Shown piece by piece: positions 24,509 to 32,618 of a stretch of DNA of 44,461 nucleotides. Numbering within the stretch: the stretch's first letter is position 1; every line of letters begins with the position of its first letter. Origin of the DNA: Hyphomicrobiales bacterium (GTDB lineage Bacteria; Pseudomonadota; Alphaproteobacteria; Rhizobiales; Rhizobiaceae); assembly GCA_900468535.1 (NCBI GenBank), contig UBTY01000069.1:1-44461 (forward strand), in the 5' to 3' direction. Both the position numbers and the translations under genes were made by a program. The notes beneath the pieces were generated by a model. It was not told the DNA's origin. It worked only from the letters and a program-made list of their open reading frames with translations, and ran no database searches.

Positions 24509-26959
24509 ATGACGAAGGAATTGCCAAAGACCGCCAAGGCTGTTGTCATCGGCGGCGGGATCATCGGCTGCTCGACGGCCTACCATCTCGGCAAGCTCGG
24601 CTGGACGGACACGGTGCTTCTGGAACGCAAGAAGCTGACTTCGGGCACGACCTTCCACGCCGCCGGGCTGGTCGGCCAGCTACGCACCAGCGCCAACATC
24701 ACCCAGCTGCTCGGCTATTCCGTCGATCTCTACAAGAAGCTTGAAGGCGAAACGGGGCTTGGCACCGGCTGGAAGATGAATGGCGGCTTGCGCCTGGCCT
24801 GCAACGAGGAGCGCTGGACCGAGGTCAAGCGACAGGCAACGACCGCGCAATCCTTCGGGCTCGAGATGCAGTTGCTGACGCCGCAGGAGGCCTTCGATCT
24901 CTGGCCGCTGATGACAATCGACGATCTCGTCGGCGCAGCCTTTCTGCCGACCGACGGCCAGGCCAATCCCTCTGACATCACGCAGGCGCTTGCCAGGGGC
25001 GCGCGCATGTCCGGTGTCTCGATCTTCGAGGATACCGAGGTTCTCGACCTCGAGATTGACAAGGGCCGGATTCGCGCCGTCATCACCGAGCATGGCCGCA
25101 TTGAGTGCGAACGCGTCGTCGTCTGCGCCGGCCAGTGGACGCGCGCCTTTGCGGCGCGCTTCGGTGTCAACGTGCCGCTCGTATCCGTCGAGCACCAGTA
25201 CATCATCACCGAATCCTTCGGCGTGCCGTCGAACCTGCCAACGCTGCGCGACCCGGACCGCCTGACCTATTACAAGGAGGAGGTCGGCGGCATCGTCATG
25301 GGCGGCTACGAGCCGAACCCGATCGCATGGGCGAAGGATGGCATTCCCGAGGGCTTCCACTACACGCTGCTCGACAGCAATTTCGATCATTTCGAACAGA
25401 TCATGGAGCAGGCGCTCGGCCGCGTTCCGGCGCTCGAAACCGTCGGCGTCAAACAGCTGCTGAACGGGCCGGAGAGCTTTACGCCTGACGGCAATTTCAT
25501 TCTCGGCGAGGCACCGGAGCTGAAGAACTTCTTCGTCGGCGCCGGCTTCAATGCCTTCGGCATCGCCTCCGGCGGCGGCGCCGGCATGGCGCTGGCCGAA
25601 TGGGTTGCCAAGGGCGAGCCGCCTTACGACCTCTGGCCGGTCGATATCCGCCGCTTCGGCCGCCCGCATTTCGATACGGACTGGGTGCGCACGCGCACGC
25701 TGGAGGCCTATGGCAAGCACTACACGCTGGCCTTCCCCTTCGAGGAGTATTCGAGCGGCCGGCCATGCCGCAAATCGCCGCTGTACGACCGGCTGAAAGC
25801 GCAGGGGGCCTGCTTCGGTGAAAAGCTCGGATGGGAGCGGCCGAACTGGTTTGCTGATCTCTTCGCCAACGAGGACCCGAAGGACACCTACACGTACGGC
25901 CGTCAGAACTGGTTCGAGGCCGTCGGGCGTGAACATAAGGCCGTGCGCGAGGCCGCCGTGATCTTCGATCAGACGTCTTTCGCCAAGTTCGTGCTGAAGG
26001 GGCGTGATGCCGAGGCGGCACTGTCGTGGATCGCCTCCAACGACGTGGCAAAGCCGGTTGGCTCGCTTGTCTACACGCAGATGCTGAATGACAAGGGCGG
26101 CATCGAATGCGATCTCACTTGCGCCCGCGTGGCTGACGACGAGTATTATATCGTGACCGGCACCGGCTTCGCGACGCATGACTTCGACTGGATCGCACGC
26201 AATATTCCCGATGGGATGCACGCGGAACTCGTCGATGTCACCTCCGCCTATTCCGTGCTTTCGCTGATGGGACCGAATGCCCGTGCGGTGCTCGAGAAGG
26301 TGACAAACAGCGACGTTTCCAATGCCGCGTTCCCCTTCGGGCGCGTCAAGACAATCGGCATTGCCGGCTGCCCGGTTCGGGCGCTGCGCATTACCTATGT
26401 CGGCGAACTCGGCTATGAGCTGCATGTGCCGGTCGAATACGCAACAACTGTTTATGACGCGCTGATGGAAGCGGGCGCTCCGCTGCATCTTGGCAATGCC
26501 GGCTATCGCGCCATCGAGAGTTGCCGTCTTGAGAAGGGCTATCGCGCCTGGGGTTCGGATATCGGCCCGGACCATACGCCCATCGAAGCCGGGCTTGGCT
26601 GGGCGGTGAAGACGCGGAAGAACACGCCGTTTCGCGGCCGGGAGGCGATCGAACGGCAGCTCGCGTCCGGCGTCAGGAAGATGCTCGCCTGCTTCGTGCC
26701 TGAGGATCCCGATATCGTGTTGCTTGGCCGCGAGACGATCTATCGCGACGGCAAGCGCGTCGGCTGGCTCTCGAGCGGCGGCTTCGGCTACACAATTGGC
26801 AAGCCGATCGGTTACGGCTATGTCCGCAATCCCGAAGGCGTGAGCGAGGACTTCGTTCTGTCCGGCAGCTATGAACTCGACGTGGCCCGTGAGCGGGTGC
26901 CGTGCCGGGTTTCGCTGAAACCCTTGTACGATCCGGATATGGTGAGGGTGAAGGGATAG
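24509..26959 (+). CDS. FAD-dependent dimethylglycine/sarcosine dehydrogenase-like protein with GcvT domain
   Basis: 816 residues in three parts. An N-terminal DAO-type FAD domain has the dinucleotide motif VVIGGGIIGCSTAYHLG (12-28) and H50 in TTFHAAGL, the position of covalent FAD attachment in mammalian DMGDH and sarcosine dehydrogenase. A linker domain (about 380-440) has the DMGDH-type sequence YDLWPVDIRRF. A C-terminal aminomethyltransferase (GcvT-like) domain (about 440-816) has YTQMLNDKGGIECDLT and YELHVPVEYA. The family oxidatively demethylates N-methyl amines and passes the one-carbon unit to tetrahydrofolate. Substrate among dimethylglycine, sarcosine and related amines cannot be fixed from sequence. 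Co-transcribed with the kinase-like gene. Confidence 0.93.
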   Translation: MTKELPKTAKAVVIGGGIIGCSTAYHLGKLGWTDTVLLERKKLTSGTTFHAAGLVGQLRTSANITQLLGYSVDLYKKLEGETGLGTGWKMNGGLRLACNEERWTEVKRQATTAQSFGLEMQLLTPQEAFDLWPLMTIDDLVGAAFLPTDGQANPSDITQALARGARMSGVSIFEDTEVLDLEIDKGRIRAVITEHGRIECERVVVCAGQWTRAFAARFGVNVPLVSVEHQYIITESFGVPSNLPTLRDPDRLTYYKEEVGGIVMGGYEPNPIAWAKDGIPEGFHYTLLDSNFDHFEQIMEQALGRVPALETVGVKQLLNGPESFTPDGNFILGEAPELKNFFVGAGFNAFGIASGGGAGMALAEWVAKGEPPYDLWPVDIRRFGRPHFDTDWVRTRTLEAYGKHYTLAFPFEEYSSGRPCRKSPLYDRLKAQGACFGEKLGWERPNWFADLFANEDPKDTYTYGRQNWFEAVGREHKAVREAAVIFDQTSFAKFVLKGRDAEAALSWIASNDVAKPVGSLVYTQMLNDKGGIECDLTCARVADDEYYIVTGTGFATHDFDWIARNIPDGMHAELVDVTSAYSVLSLMGPNARAVLEKVTNSDVSNAAFPFGRVKTIGIAGCPVRALRITYVGELGYELHVPVEYATTVYDALMEAGAPLHLGNAGYRAIESCRLEKGYRAWGSDIGPDHTPIEAGLGWAVKTRKNTPFRGREAIERQLASGVRKMLACFVPEDPDIVLLGRETIYRDGKRVGWLSSGGFGYTIGKPIGYGYVRNPEGVSEDFVLSGSYELDVARERVPCRVSLKPLYDPDMVRVKG

Positions 26960-26971
26960 GCACTGAGCTGA

Positions 26972-27049
26972 GAGGCGGTCATTCCTGTGCTTGTCACCGG
27001 AAACCAGGCGCCGAGCGTCGGCGCGGTGAATGACCATAATCCGCGCCTC
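26972..27049. repeat. RIME-like intergenic palindromic repeat
   Basis: In the 250-bp gap between two convergent genes, GAGGCG (26972-26977) and GGTCATTC (26977-26984) have inverted partners GAATGACC (27028-27035) and CGCCTC (27044-27049). They enclose GCGCCGA/TCGGCGC (27008-27014/27018-27024). The stretch CATTCCTGTGCTTGTCAC resembles the start of the short mosaic repeats found many times in rhizobial chromosomes (RIME type). A further small dyad AGCCCA/TGGGCT is at 27088-27106. No gene is visible in this gap. Confidence 0.6.
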
Positions 27050-27177
27050 CTACACGCCAAGGATAGGGCACAACGAATCCCTATGATAGCCCAGGGATGA
27101 TGGGCTGGGCGCAGGTAAGCTGGCAAGAACAGCCGCCAAGGGTTACAAGTGCGGCGATCACCTGTCTGGGAAAATCC

Positions 27178-27203
27178 CCTGCGACGATGAAATCTGTCGC
27201 AGG
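27178..27203 (-). terminator. Hairpin after the uxuB-like gene
   Basis: CCTGCGAC (27178-27185) pairs with GTCGCAGG (27196-27203), 8 bp with a 10-nt loop, 7 bp past the stop of the minus-strand gene. On that strand it is followed by GGGATTTT, a short T-rich stretch, so it may act as a weak intrinsic terminator. Confidence 0.5.
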
Positions 27204-27210
27204 CTCTTCC

Positions 27211-28665
27211 TCAAAACAGCGGGAGCCTGTTGTCCTGGATCAGGATCTCCAGCTTGTTCGCCACATCCTCGGTCCAGCCGATATTGCCCGTCAGCGCCGC
27301 CGGAAAGAGGCCCGGCAAACCGAACAAGGCTTTCGACACGGCACCGCCATTGCGCGGCACGTCGGCCAGCAGTGTGGCAATTTCCGCAGCACGAGGATCG
27401 CGCAATTCGTAGCGTTCGCCGTTCCTGTCGACGCCAAGGGCGTAGCGCATCCAGGCAGCTACTGCGATCGCATAGGTTTCCGCCTTGCTGCCATTTTCCA
27501 ACGCCTCGGTCGCGGGCTCCAGCAGACGCTGCGGCAGTTTCTGCGTCCCGTCCATGGCGATCTGGTAGGTACGGTGGGCGATCGCCTTGTTTGCAAAGCG
27601 TGCGATCAACTCATCCGCATAGGCCTCGAGATCGATGCCGGGAACGGGATCGAGCGTGGCGGCGGCGGCATTCATGTGACGGCGTGCCAGGGCTGCAAGA
27701 CCGCTATCATCCATGACGTCGCGGATGAATTCATAGCCACCTATATATCCGAGATAGGCGAGCAGCGAATGCGCCCCGTTGAGCATCCGCAGCTTCATCT
27801 TTTCGTAAGCCGAGACTTCCTCGACCATCAACGCACCGGCCTTCTCCCATTCCGGGCGGCCATTGGCGAAGTGATCCTCGATCACCCATTGCGTGAAGGG
27901 TTCGGTCTCGATCGCCGCGAGATCCTGCCTGCCGGTCAGCCTTTCGGCATCGCGATAGGTGGCGTCCGTGCTTGCCGGCGTGATGCGATCGACCATGGTC
28001 GACGGGAAGGGTACGTTTGTTTCGATCCACTGGCGAAGCTCCGGATCGATCCGACCGGCAAACTCGAGCACGAGCCGCTTCAGGACGGCGCCGTTGCTCG
28101 GCAGGTTGTCGCAGCTGAGCGGCGTGAATGGCGCTATGCCCTTGGCGCGACGGCGCGCAAGACCTTCGACGAGATAGCCGATGGCGCCGCGCGGCGCATG
28201 GCGGTTGGCAAGGTCGGCGGCAATGTCGGGGTGTTTCAGGTCGAGCCCGCCTGTGGCGGAATCGAAGCCATAAGCCTTTTCCGTTACCGTCAGGCTGACG
28301 ATGCGGATGGCAGGATCCTCAAGCCGGGCTAGCAGATCGCCGGGATTGCGAGTGGCGACATGGGCGCGCAGGATCGGGCCGATGACATGCGCTGTTGTGC
28401 CCGACGTATCACGCACGAGCATCGTGTAGAGCCCGTTCTGCTCGTTCAGGTGATCGGCGACGTCGGCCGTGCGTAGGCTTGCGACCTCGATGCCCCAGTC
28501 GCCGCCAGCGACGGCAATCGCGGCGTCGGTGAACGGCGCGAAGTGGGCACGAAAGAAAGCGCCGGGACCGAGATGCAGAATACCCGGCTTCAATGCCTTG
28601 CGATCATAACCCGGAAGCTTTGCGGTCGACGCGAGGCCGGAAAGGCTTGTCAGACGTTCGGTCAC
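27211..28665 (-). CDS. uxuB: Mannitol dehydrogenase-family oxidoreductase, probable fructuronate reductase
   Basis: 484 residues of the polyol-specific long-chain dehydrogenase family. The N-terminal nucleotide-binding region has ILHLGPGAFFRAH (about 28-40) and the family motif SLTVTEKAYGFD (about 122-133). The C-terminal domain has the active-site stretch KMKLRMLNGAHSLLAYLGYI with the catalytic Lys-x5-N-x2-H pattern. UxuB reduces D-fructuronate to D-mannonate with NADH. The name rests on coupling to uxaC: the GTG start overlaps the uxaC stop (GTGA). Mannitol 2-dehydrogenase or tagaturonate reductase activity is possible. A frame open upstream to 29415 is antisense-free but belongs to uxaC in another frame. 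uxuA (mannonate dehydratase) is not in this window. Confidence 0.85.
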   Translation of the reverse strand: MTERLTSLSGLASTAKLPGYDRKALKPGILHLGPGAFFRAHFAPFTDAAIAVAGGDWGIEVASLRTADVADHLNEQNGLYTMLVRDTSGTTAHVIGPILRAHVATRNPGDLLARLEDPAIRIVSLTVTEKAYGFDSATGGLDLKHPDIAADLANRHAPRGAIGYLVEGLARRRAKGIAPFTPLSCDNLPSNGAVLKRLVLEFAGRIDPELRQWIETNVPFPSTMVDRITPASTDATYRDAERLTGRQDLAAIETEPFTQWVIEDHFANGRPEWEKAGALMVEEVSAYEKMKLRMLNGAHSLLAYLGYIGGYEFIRDVMDDSGLAALARRHMNAAAATLDPVPGIDLEAYADELIARFANKAIAHRTYQIAMDGTQKLPQRLLEPATEALENGSKAETYAIAVAAWMRYALGVDRNGERYELRDPRAAEIATLLADVPRNGGAVSKALFGLPGLFPAALTGNIGWTEDVANKLEILIQDNRLPLF

Positions 28666-30077
28666 AGCTTGTATGCCTTTTTCGCGTTTCCGTAGGAGAG
28701 TTCGCCGGCGACAATCTCGGCTTCCGTGCGGGACATCCGGTGTTCGGTCACGAACTGAGCCAGGAAGCGGCAGACCTCGCGGCGCCAGACATCGTGGCGA
28801 GCCGGGATCGACAGAAGTGCGCGCGTATCGTCGTTGAAGCCCGCCAGATTGGCGAAGCCTGCCGTCTCCACCACCTGGTCTAGATAGCGGCGAATGCCGT
28901 TCGGGCTGTCGTGGAACCACCAGGGCGGGCCGATCATCAGGCATCGCCAATGGCCGGCCATCGGCGCCAGCTCGCGGGCATAGGTCGTCTCGTCGAGCGT
29001 AAACAGCAGCACGCGAAGACCCGGCGCATGGCCGTACTTTGCCAGCATGGCAGAGAGGCCGCCGACCCAATCGGTCGGCGTCGGGATATCCGCGCCCATG
29101 TTCGGACCACGGGTCTGGAACAGCTCGCGATCGGTGTTGCGGCGCGAGCCGGCGTGGATCTGCATCGTCATGCCGTCTTCGGCCGAAAGGCCTGCCATTT
29201 CGGTCAGCATCTGGCCGCGGAAGAGCTCCGCTTCCTCGGGGCTCAGCGTGCCCTTGTGCGCCTTGTCGAGCAGGCGCTGCTTGTCGGCGAGCGGCAGGTC
29301 CGCCGTGAAAGCCGTCGGAACACCATGGTCGGTGGCGGTTGCGCCAAATTGGCGGAAATAGGCGCGGCGCTTGCGGTGGGCGTCGATCAAGCCATCCCAT
29401 TTCGTCACATCGCAATCGGTGAGCTCGCCGAGCCGGACAAGGTTTTCGCGGAAGCCGACGGCATCCGGGTCGGTGATGCTATCCGGCCGGTAGGTGGTAC
29501 GGACGCGACCGATCCAGCCGTCTTCCGCCATTTTCTGGTGATGCACCAGCGGATCGAGCGCGCCTTCGGTCGTGGCGATCGTCTCGATGCCGAAACGCTT
29601 GTGCAGGGCGCGCGGCCGGAATTCCGGCAGGGCCAGCTGCGCATTGATGTGATCATAGAGTGCATCGGCATTCTCGGGCGTTAGCGGCTTTTCGCAGCCG
29701 AGGACGGCCGACATTGCGTGGTCGACCCAGAGGCTAGAGGGCGTGCCGCGGAAGAGATGATACTGCGCGGCAAAGGCGCGCCAGATGTCGCGACCCTTGG
29801 CGACCGGCTTGCCGTCCAGGCGCGGAACGCCGAGATCATCGAGCTTGACGCCAACGCTGTGGAGCATGCGGAAGAGATAATGATCGGGGATGACGAGGAG
29901 CGAAGACGCATCCTCGAACGGCTTGTCGTCGGCAAACCACGACGGCTCCGTATGCCCGTGCGGGCTTACGATGGGCAGTGCGCGAACCGTCTCGTATAGA
30001 TCGCGCGCGACCGTTCGGGTTGCCGGATCGGCCGGAAAGAGCCGGTCCGGATGAAGAAAGCCGTTTCCAACATCCAT
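28662..30077 (-). CDS. uxaC: Uronate isomerase (glucuronate/galacturonate isomerase)
   Basis: 471 residues, the normal UxaC length. The N-terminus reads FLHPDRLFPADPATRTVARD and PIVSPHGHTEPSWFADD; the SPHGH motif supplies histidines of the amidohydrolase-type active site. Further marks are FGIETIATTEGALDPL and, near the end, IGPPWWFHDSPNGIRRYLD and LAGFNDDTRALLSIPARHD, all characteristic of UxaC. It converts D-glucuronate to D-fructuronate and D-galacturonate to D-tagaturonate. GGAGG precedes the ATG at 30077. It is the first gene of the uxaC-uxuB operon. A TetR-type dyad (30139-30158) lies upstream, which joins this operon to the ABC/oxidoreductase locus. Confidence 0.95.
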   Translation of the reverse strand: MDVGNGFLHPDRLFPADPATRTVARDLYETVRALPIVSPHGHTEPSWFADDKPFEDASSLLVIPDHYLFRMLHSVGVKLDDLGVPRLDGKPVAKGRDIWRAFAAQYHLFRGTPSSLWVDHAMSAVLGCEKPLTPENADALYDHINAQLALPEFRPRALHKRFGIETIATTEGALDPLVHHQKMAEDGWIGRVRTTYRPDSITDPDAVGFRENLVRLGELTDCDVTKWDGLIDAHRKRRAYFRQFGATATDHGVPTAFTADLPLADKQRLLDKAHKGTLSPEEAELFRGQMLTEMAGLSAEDGMTMQIHAGSRRNTDRELFQTRGPNMGADIPTPTDWVGGLSAMLAKYGHAPGLRVLLFTLDETTYARELAPMAGHWRCLMIGPPWWFHDSPNGIRRYLDQVVETAGFANLAGFNDDTRALLSIPARHDVWRREVCRFLAQFVTEHRMSRTEAEIVAGELSYGNAKKAYKL

Positions 30078-30138
30078 AAGAATTCCTCCCTGAGGGCTAC
30101 CGGCCTATCCCACAAGTCGGAAGGCGGCAAGGGCTTTT

Positions 30139-30158
30139 AGTAACCAAACGGTTCACTT
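30139..30158. promoter_or_regulatory. Operator O3 upstream of uxaC
   Basis: AGTAACC-AAAC-GGTT (30139-30153) followed by CACT. It matches O1 (AGTAACT-AAAC-AGTT) at 13 of 15 positions. The two differences are a matched T-to-C and A-to-G change that keeps the dyad. On the minus strand TTGCAA (30164-30159) lies upstream and TACTAA downstream, so the dyad would sit between -35 and -10 of the uxaC promoter. Confidence 0.6.
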
Positions 30159-30258
30159 TTGCAAAACACCCCGTCTGCCCCTCGAAATGATTGACCACAC
30201 GAACTATTTCCGCTTTTCAGATGCGGACGAAATTGGCCGCTTGCGGCAAGGAGGTTCC

Positions 30259-30468
30259 ATGTCCGACGAGACAAGCCGCGTGACGAAACTCGAGGAAATC
30301 GTTGCCCATCAGGCGAAGGCGATCGAAGAGCTGTCCGATCAGCTGGCCGAACAATGGAAGGTCGTGGAACAGACGCGCGCCAAGCTCGACAGGCTGACGG
30401 AACGGTTCCTGTCGCTTGAGGAGCAGTCACTCGAGGCGCCGGCGATTACGCGGCCGCCCCACTATTGA
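30259..30468 (+). CDS. slyX: SlyX family protein
   Basis: 69 residues, almost wholly helical with a heptad pattern (LEEIVAHQAKAIEELSDQLA), as in SlyX proteins, which are small coiled-coil proteins of unknown function. The C-terminus ends RPPHY, the usual PPHY tail of the family. The ATG at 30259 is preceded by the strong site AAGGAGG; the frame open from 30187 is longer but lacks family similarity. It is a monocistronic gene divergent from uxaC. Confidence 0.9.
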   Translation: MSDETSRVTKLEEIVAHQAKAIEELSDQLAEQWKVVEQTRAKLDRLTERFLSLEEQSLEAPAITRPPHY

Positions 30469-30519
30469 GCGGCCCTATGCCCTTGTTTTTAGGCGCCGGA
30501 GTACCTATTAAAAGGTCGT

Positions 30520-30580
30520 GAGGACGACCTCCCCCTCTATGGGCATCAACTCGGGACGACCCGAACATTCCCAATGGGGG
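30520..30580 (+). ncRNA. Candidate guanidine-II (mini-ykkC) riboswitch
   Basis: Two short hairpins with identical ACGA tetraloops lie just before an efflux gene. P1 is GAGG-ACGA-CCTC (30520-30531) and P2 is TCGGG-ACGA-CCCGA (30551-30564), 19 nt apart. Both close the loop with G-G/C-C pairs, giving GGACGACC twice. This is the mini-ykkC signature: two stem-loops with ACGR loops followed by the ribosome-binding site. The Shine-Dalgarno GGGGG (30576-30580) lies 11 nt after P2 and can pair with CCCCC at 30531-30535, next to P1. In the known class guanidine joins the two loops and frees the ribosome-binding site, turning expression on. No T tract is present, so control would be translational. Confidence 0.85.
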
Positions 30581-30585
30581 TTATC

Positions 30586-31023
30586 ATGCGGAAAACCGCA
30601 GATCGTATCCGTCACGCCATCAGCTTCGAACTTATTGGACTAGCACTGGTCACGCCGCTCGGTGCGCTGGCCTTTGGCATGCCCATGGCCGACATCGGCG
30701 TGATCGGCGTTGCCGGCGCGACGCTGGCGACCCTTTGGAACTACATCTACAATCTCGGTTTTGACCACTTGATGCAACGCCTGACCGGCAGCACGCAGAA
30801 GAGCGTCGCTATCCGCGTATTGCACGCCGTCATGTTCGAGGTGGGACTGCTTCTGGCGTTGCTGCCAATGATCGCCTGGTACCTTGGCATCAGTGTCGTT
30901 CAAGCACTGATGATGGATGTGTCCTTCGCGCTCTTCTACATGGTCTACGCCTTCGTCTTCAACTGGGCCTACGACCGTGTCTTCCCGCTGCCGGATTGGC
31001 AGCCCGTCGCCCAGCAATCATAA
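30586..31023 (+). CDS. PACE-family multidrug efflux transporter (BTP domains)
   Basis: 145 residues with four membrane helices arranged as two bacterial transmembrane pair repeats. The first repeat begins RKTADRIRHAISFELIGLAL; E15 lies exactly where AceI of Acinetobacter has its essential Glu15. The second begins KSVAIRVLHAVMFEVGLLLA, with the matching Glu. The C-terminus has FNWAYDRVFPLPDW, a family mark. PACE proteins export cationic biocides such as chlorhexidine and, in some cases, short diamines, driven by protons. The ATG at 30586 has GGGGG 5 nt upstream; an in-frame ATG at 30574 would overlap that site. The guanidine-II-like leader suggests that guanidinium or a related cation is a native signal or substrate. 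Confidence 0.92.
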   Translation: MRKTADRIRHAISFELIGLALVTPLGALAFGMPMADIGVIGVAGATLATLWNYIYNLGFDHLMQRLTGSTQKSVAIRVLHAVMFEVGLLLALLPMIAWYLGISVVQALMMDVSFALFYMVYAFVFNWAYDRVFPLPDWQPVAQQS

Positions 31024-31046
31024 AGCTGCTCTACCGACGAAAAGAA

Positions 31047-31076
31047 AACGGGACCGCCGTTGCCGGCGAACCCGTT
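31047..31076 (-). terminator. Intrinsic terminator of the gabT-gabD operon
   Basis: AACGGG (31047-31052) pairs with CCCGTT (31071-31076), enclosing CGCCG/CCGGCG. On the minus strand the stem is followed by TTTTCTTTTC, a usable T tract. It lies 28 bp past the gabD stop and 23 bp past the convergent PACE gene, so it may serve both directions; the plus-strand T stretch (GATTTTCC) is shorter. Confidence 0.7.
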
Positions 31077-31104
31077 GATTTTCCAGGCGTGCGCGATCAA
31101 GTGA

Positions 31105-32586
31105 TCAGACATTGCCCATGCAGAGATATTTCATCTCGAGATAGTCATCCGCACCGTGGCGCGAGCCTTCACGGCCAAGGCCCGATTGCTTGATGCCACC
31201 GAAAGGCGCCGTTTCCGTCGACATCAGGCCGGTATTGATACCAACCATACCGTATTCCAGCGCTTCGGCGACGCGCCAGACCTTCTTCAGGTCGCCGGCG
31301 AAGAAATAGGCGGCGAGACCGAATTCGGTGTCGTTGGCCTGGGCGATGACGTCTTCCACCGTATCAAAGCGGAAAAGCGGAGCGACGGGACCGAAGGTCT
31401 CCTCGCGCGCGACCTTCATTTCGCGAGTAACACCTGTCAGCACCGTCGGCGTGAAGAAGGTGCCGGCACCCTCGACGCGCTTACCGCCCGTAATGATCCT
31501 CGCGCCTTTCGACACCGCATCCGCAACGTGGCTTTCGACCTTCGCCAGCCCCTGCTCATCGATCAACGGGCCGATGGTCACGCCCGGCTTGAAGCCGTCG
31601 CCGACAGACATTTCCTCCACCTTCGCGGCGAGCTTCGCCGCAAACGCATCGTAGACGCCTGATTGCACGTAGAGACGATTGGCGCACACGCACGTCTGGC
31701 CGGCATTGCGATACTTCGAGGCCAGCGCACCTTCGACCGCTGCATCGAGATCGGCATCATCGAAGACGATGAAGGGAGCGTTGCCGCCGAGTTCGAGGCT
31801 GACCTTCTTGATCTGGTCAGAGCACTGGCGCATCAGGATACGACCAACCTCGGTCGAGCCGGTGAAGCTGATCTTGCGCACCTTGGCATTGCCGCAGAGT
31901 TCCTTGCCGATCGCAGGGCCGTCTTCACCGACGATGACGTTGAAAACGCCTGCGGGAATACCGGCCTGTTCGGCAAGAACGGCGAGCGCTAAGGCCGACA
32001 GCGGCGTCTGCTCGGCCGGCTTGGAAACGACGGTGCAGCCAACGGCGAGCGCCGGAGCGATCTTGCGGGTGATCATCGCGGCCGGGAAGTTCCAGGGCGT
32101 GATGGTGCCGACGACGCCGACGGGCTGCTTGATGACAATCATCCGTTTGTCGTTCGACGGCGCGGGGATCGTCTCGCCGTAGATGCGCTTGGCTTCTTCC
32201 GCATACCATTCGACATAGGCTGCGGCATAAAGGATCTCGCCGCGGGCTTCGGCGAAGGGCTTACCCATTTCAGCCGTGAGGATCGCTGCCAGCTCATCGG
32301 CATGGGCAACCATCAGGTCGAACCACTTGCGCAGGATACCGGCGCGCTCCTTGGCCGGACGCGCGGCCCAGGCCGGCTGCGCGGCATAGGCCGCATCGAT
32401 CGCGTCGCGCGTTTCGGCAGCGCCCATATCCGGCAGCGAAGCAAGAACCTCGCCCGTTGCCGGATTGAGGACGTCGAAGGTCTTCGTCGCGTTGCCCGCC
32501 GTCCAGACGCCGTTGATGTAGCCTGCGTCGCGCAGGAAAGGCGAGGAGAAGGAGACGTGTTTTGTCAGTGCAGTCGTGAATGCCAT
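31105..32586 (-). CDS. gabD: Succinate-semialdehyde dehydrogenase
   Basis: 493 residues of the aldehyde dehydrogenase superfamily. Motifs are TITPWNFPAAMI (161-172) for NAD(P) binding, FTGSTEVGR (241-249), E265 in SLELGGNAP as general base and the nucleophile C299 in NAGQTCVCANR. The C-terminal signature is PFGGIKQSGLGREGS. The extra cysteine right after C299-V300 is typical of GabD. It oxidises succinate semialdehyde to succinate, the second step of GABA degradation, in the cytoplasm. It follows gabT by 32 bp on the same strand. The ATG at 32586 is close after a GGAG site. Confidence 0.95.
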   Translation of the reverse strand: MAFTTALTKHVSFSSPFLRDAGYINGVWTAGNATKTFDVLNPATGEVLASLPDMGAAETRDAIDAAYAAQPAWAARPAKERAGILRKWFDLMVAHADELAAILTAEMGKPFAEARGEILYAAAYVEWYAEEAKRIYGETIPAPSNDKRMIVIKQPVGVVGTITPWNFPAAMITRKIAPALAVGCTVVSKPAEQTPLSALALAVLAEQAGIPAGVFNVIVGEDGPAIGKELCGNAKVRKISFTGSTEVGRILMRQCSDQIKKVSLELGGNAPFIVFDDADLDAAVEGALASKYRNAGQTCVCANRLYVQSGVYDAFAAKLAAKVEEMSVGDGFKPGVTIGPLIDEQGLAKVESHVADAVSKGARIITGGKRVEGAGTFFTPTVLTGVTREMKVAREETFGPVAPLFRFDTVEDVIAQANDTEFGLAAYFFAGDLKKVWRVAEALEYGMVGINTGLMSTETAPFGGIKQSGLGREGSRHGADDYLEMKYLCMGNV

Positions 32587-32618
32587 GTCATTTAACTCCG
32601 GGCAAAGAGGCCTTCGCC

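Noticed and set aside
24680..27037. Open frame of 785 codons on the minus strand
   Set aside because: It is antisense to the dimethylglycine dehydrogenase-like gene and shows no recognisable domain.
28666..29415. Long N-terminal extension of the uxuB frame
   Set aside because: It overlaps uxaC in another frame on the same strand. The GTG at 28665, overlapping the uxaC stop, fits the family N-terminus.
30520..30564. The two hairpins as transcription terminators of slyX
   Set aside because: Neither has a T run. The identical ACGA loops and position before a ribosome-binding site fit a riboswitch better.
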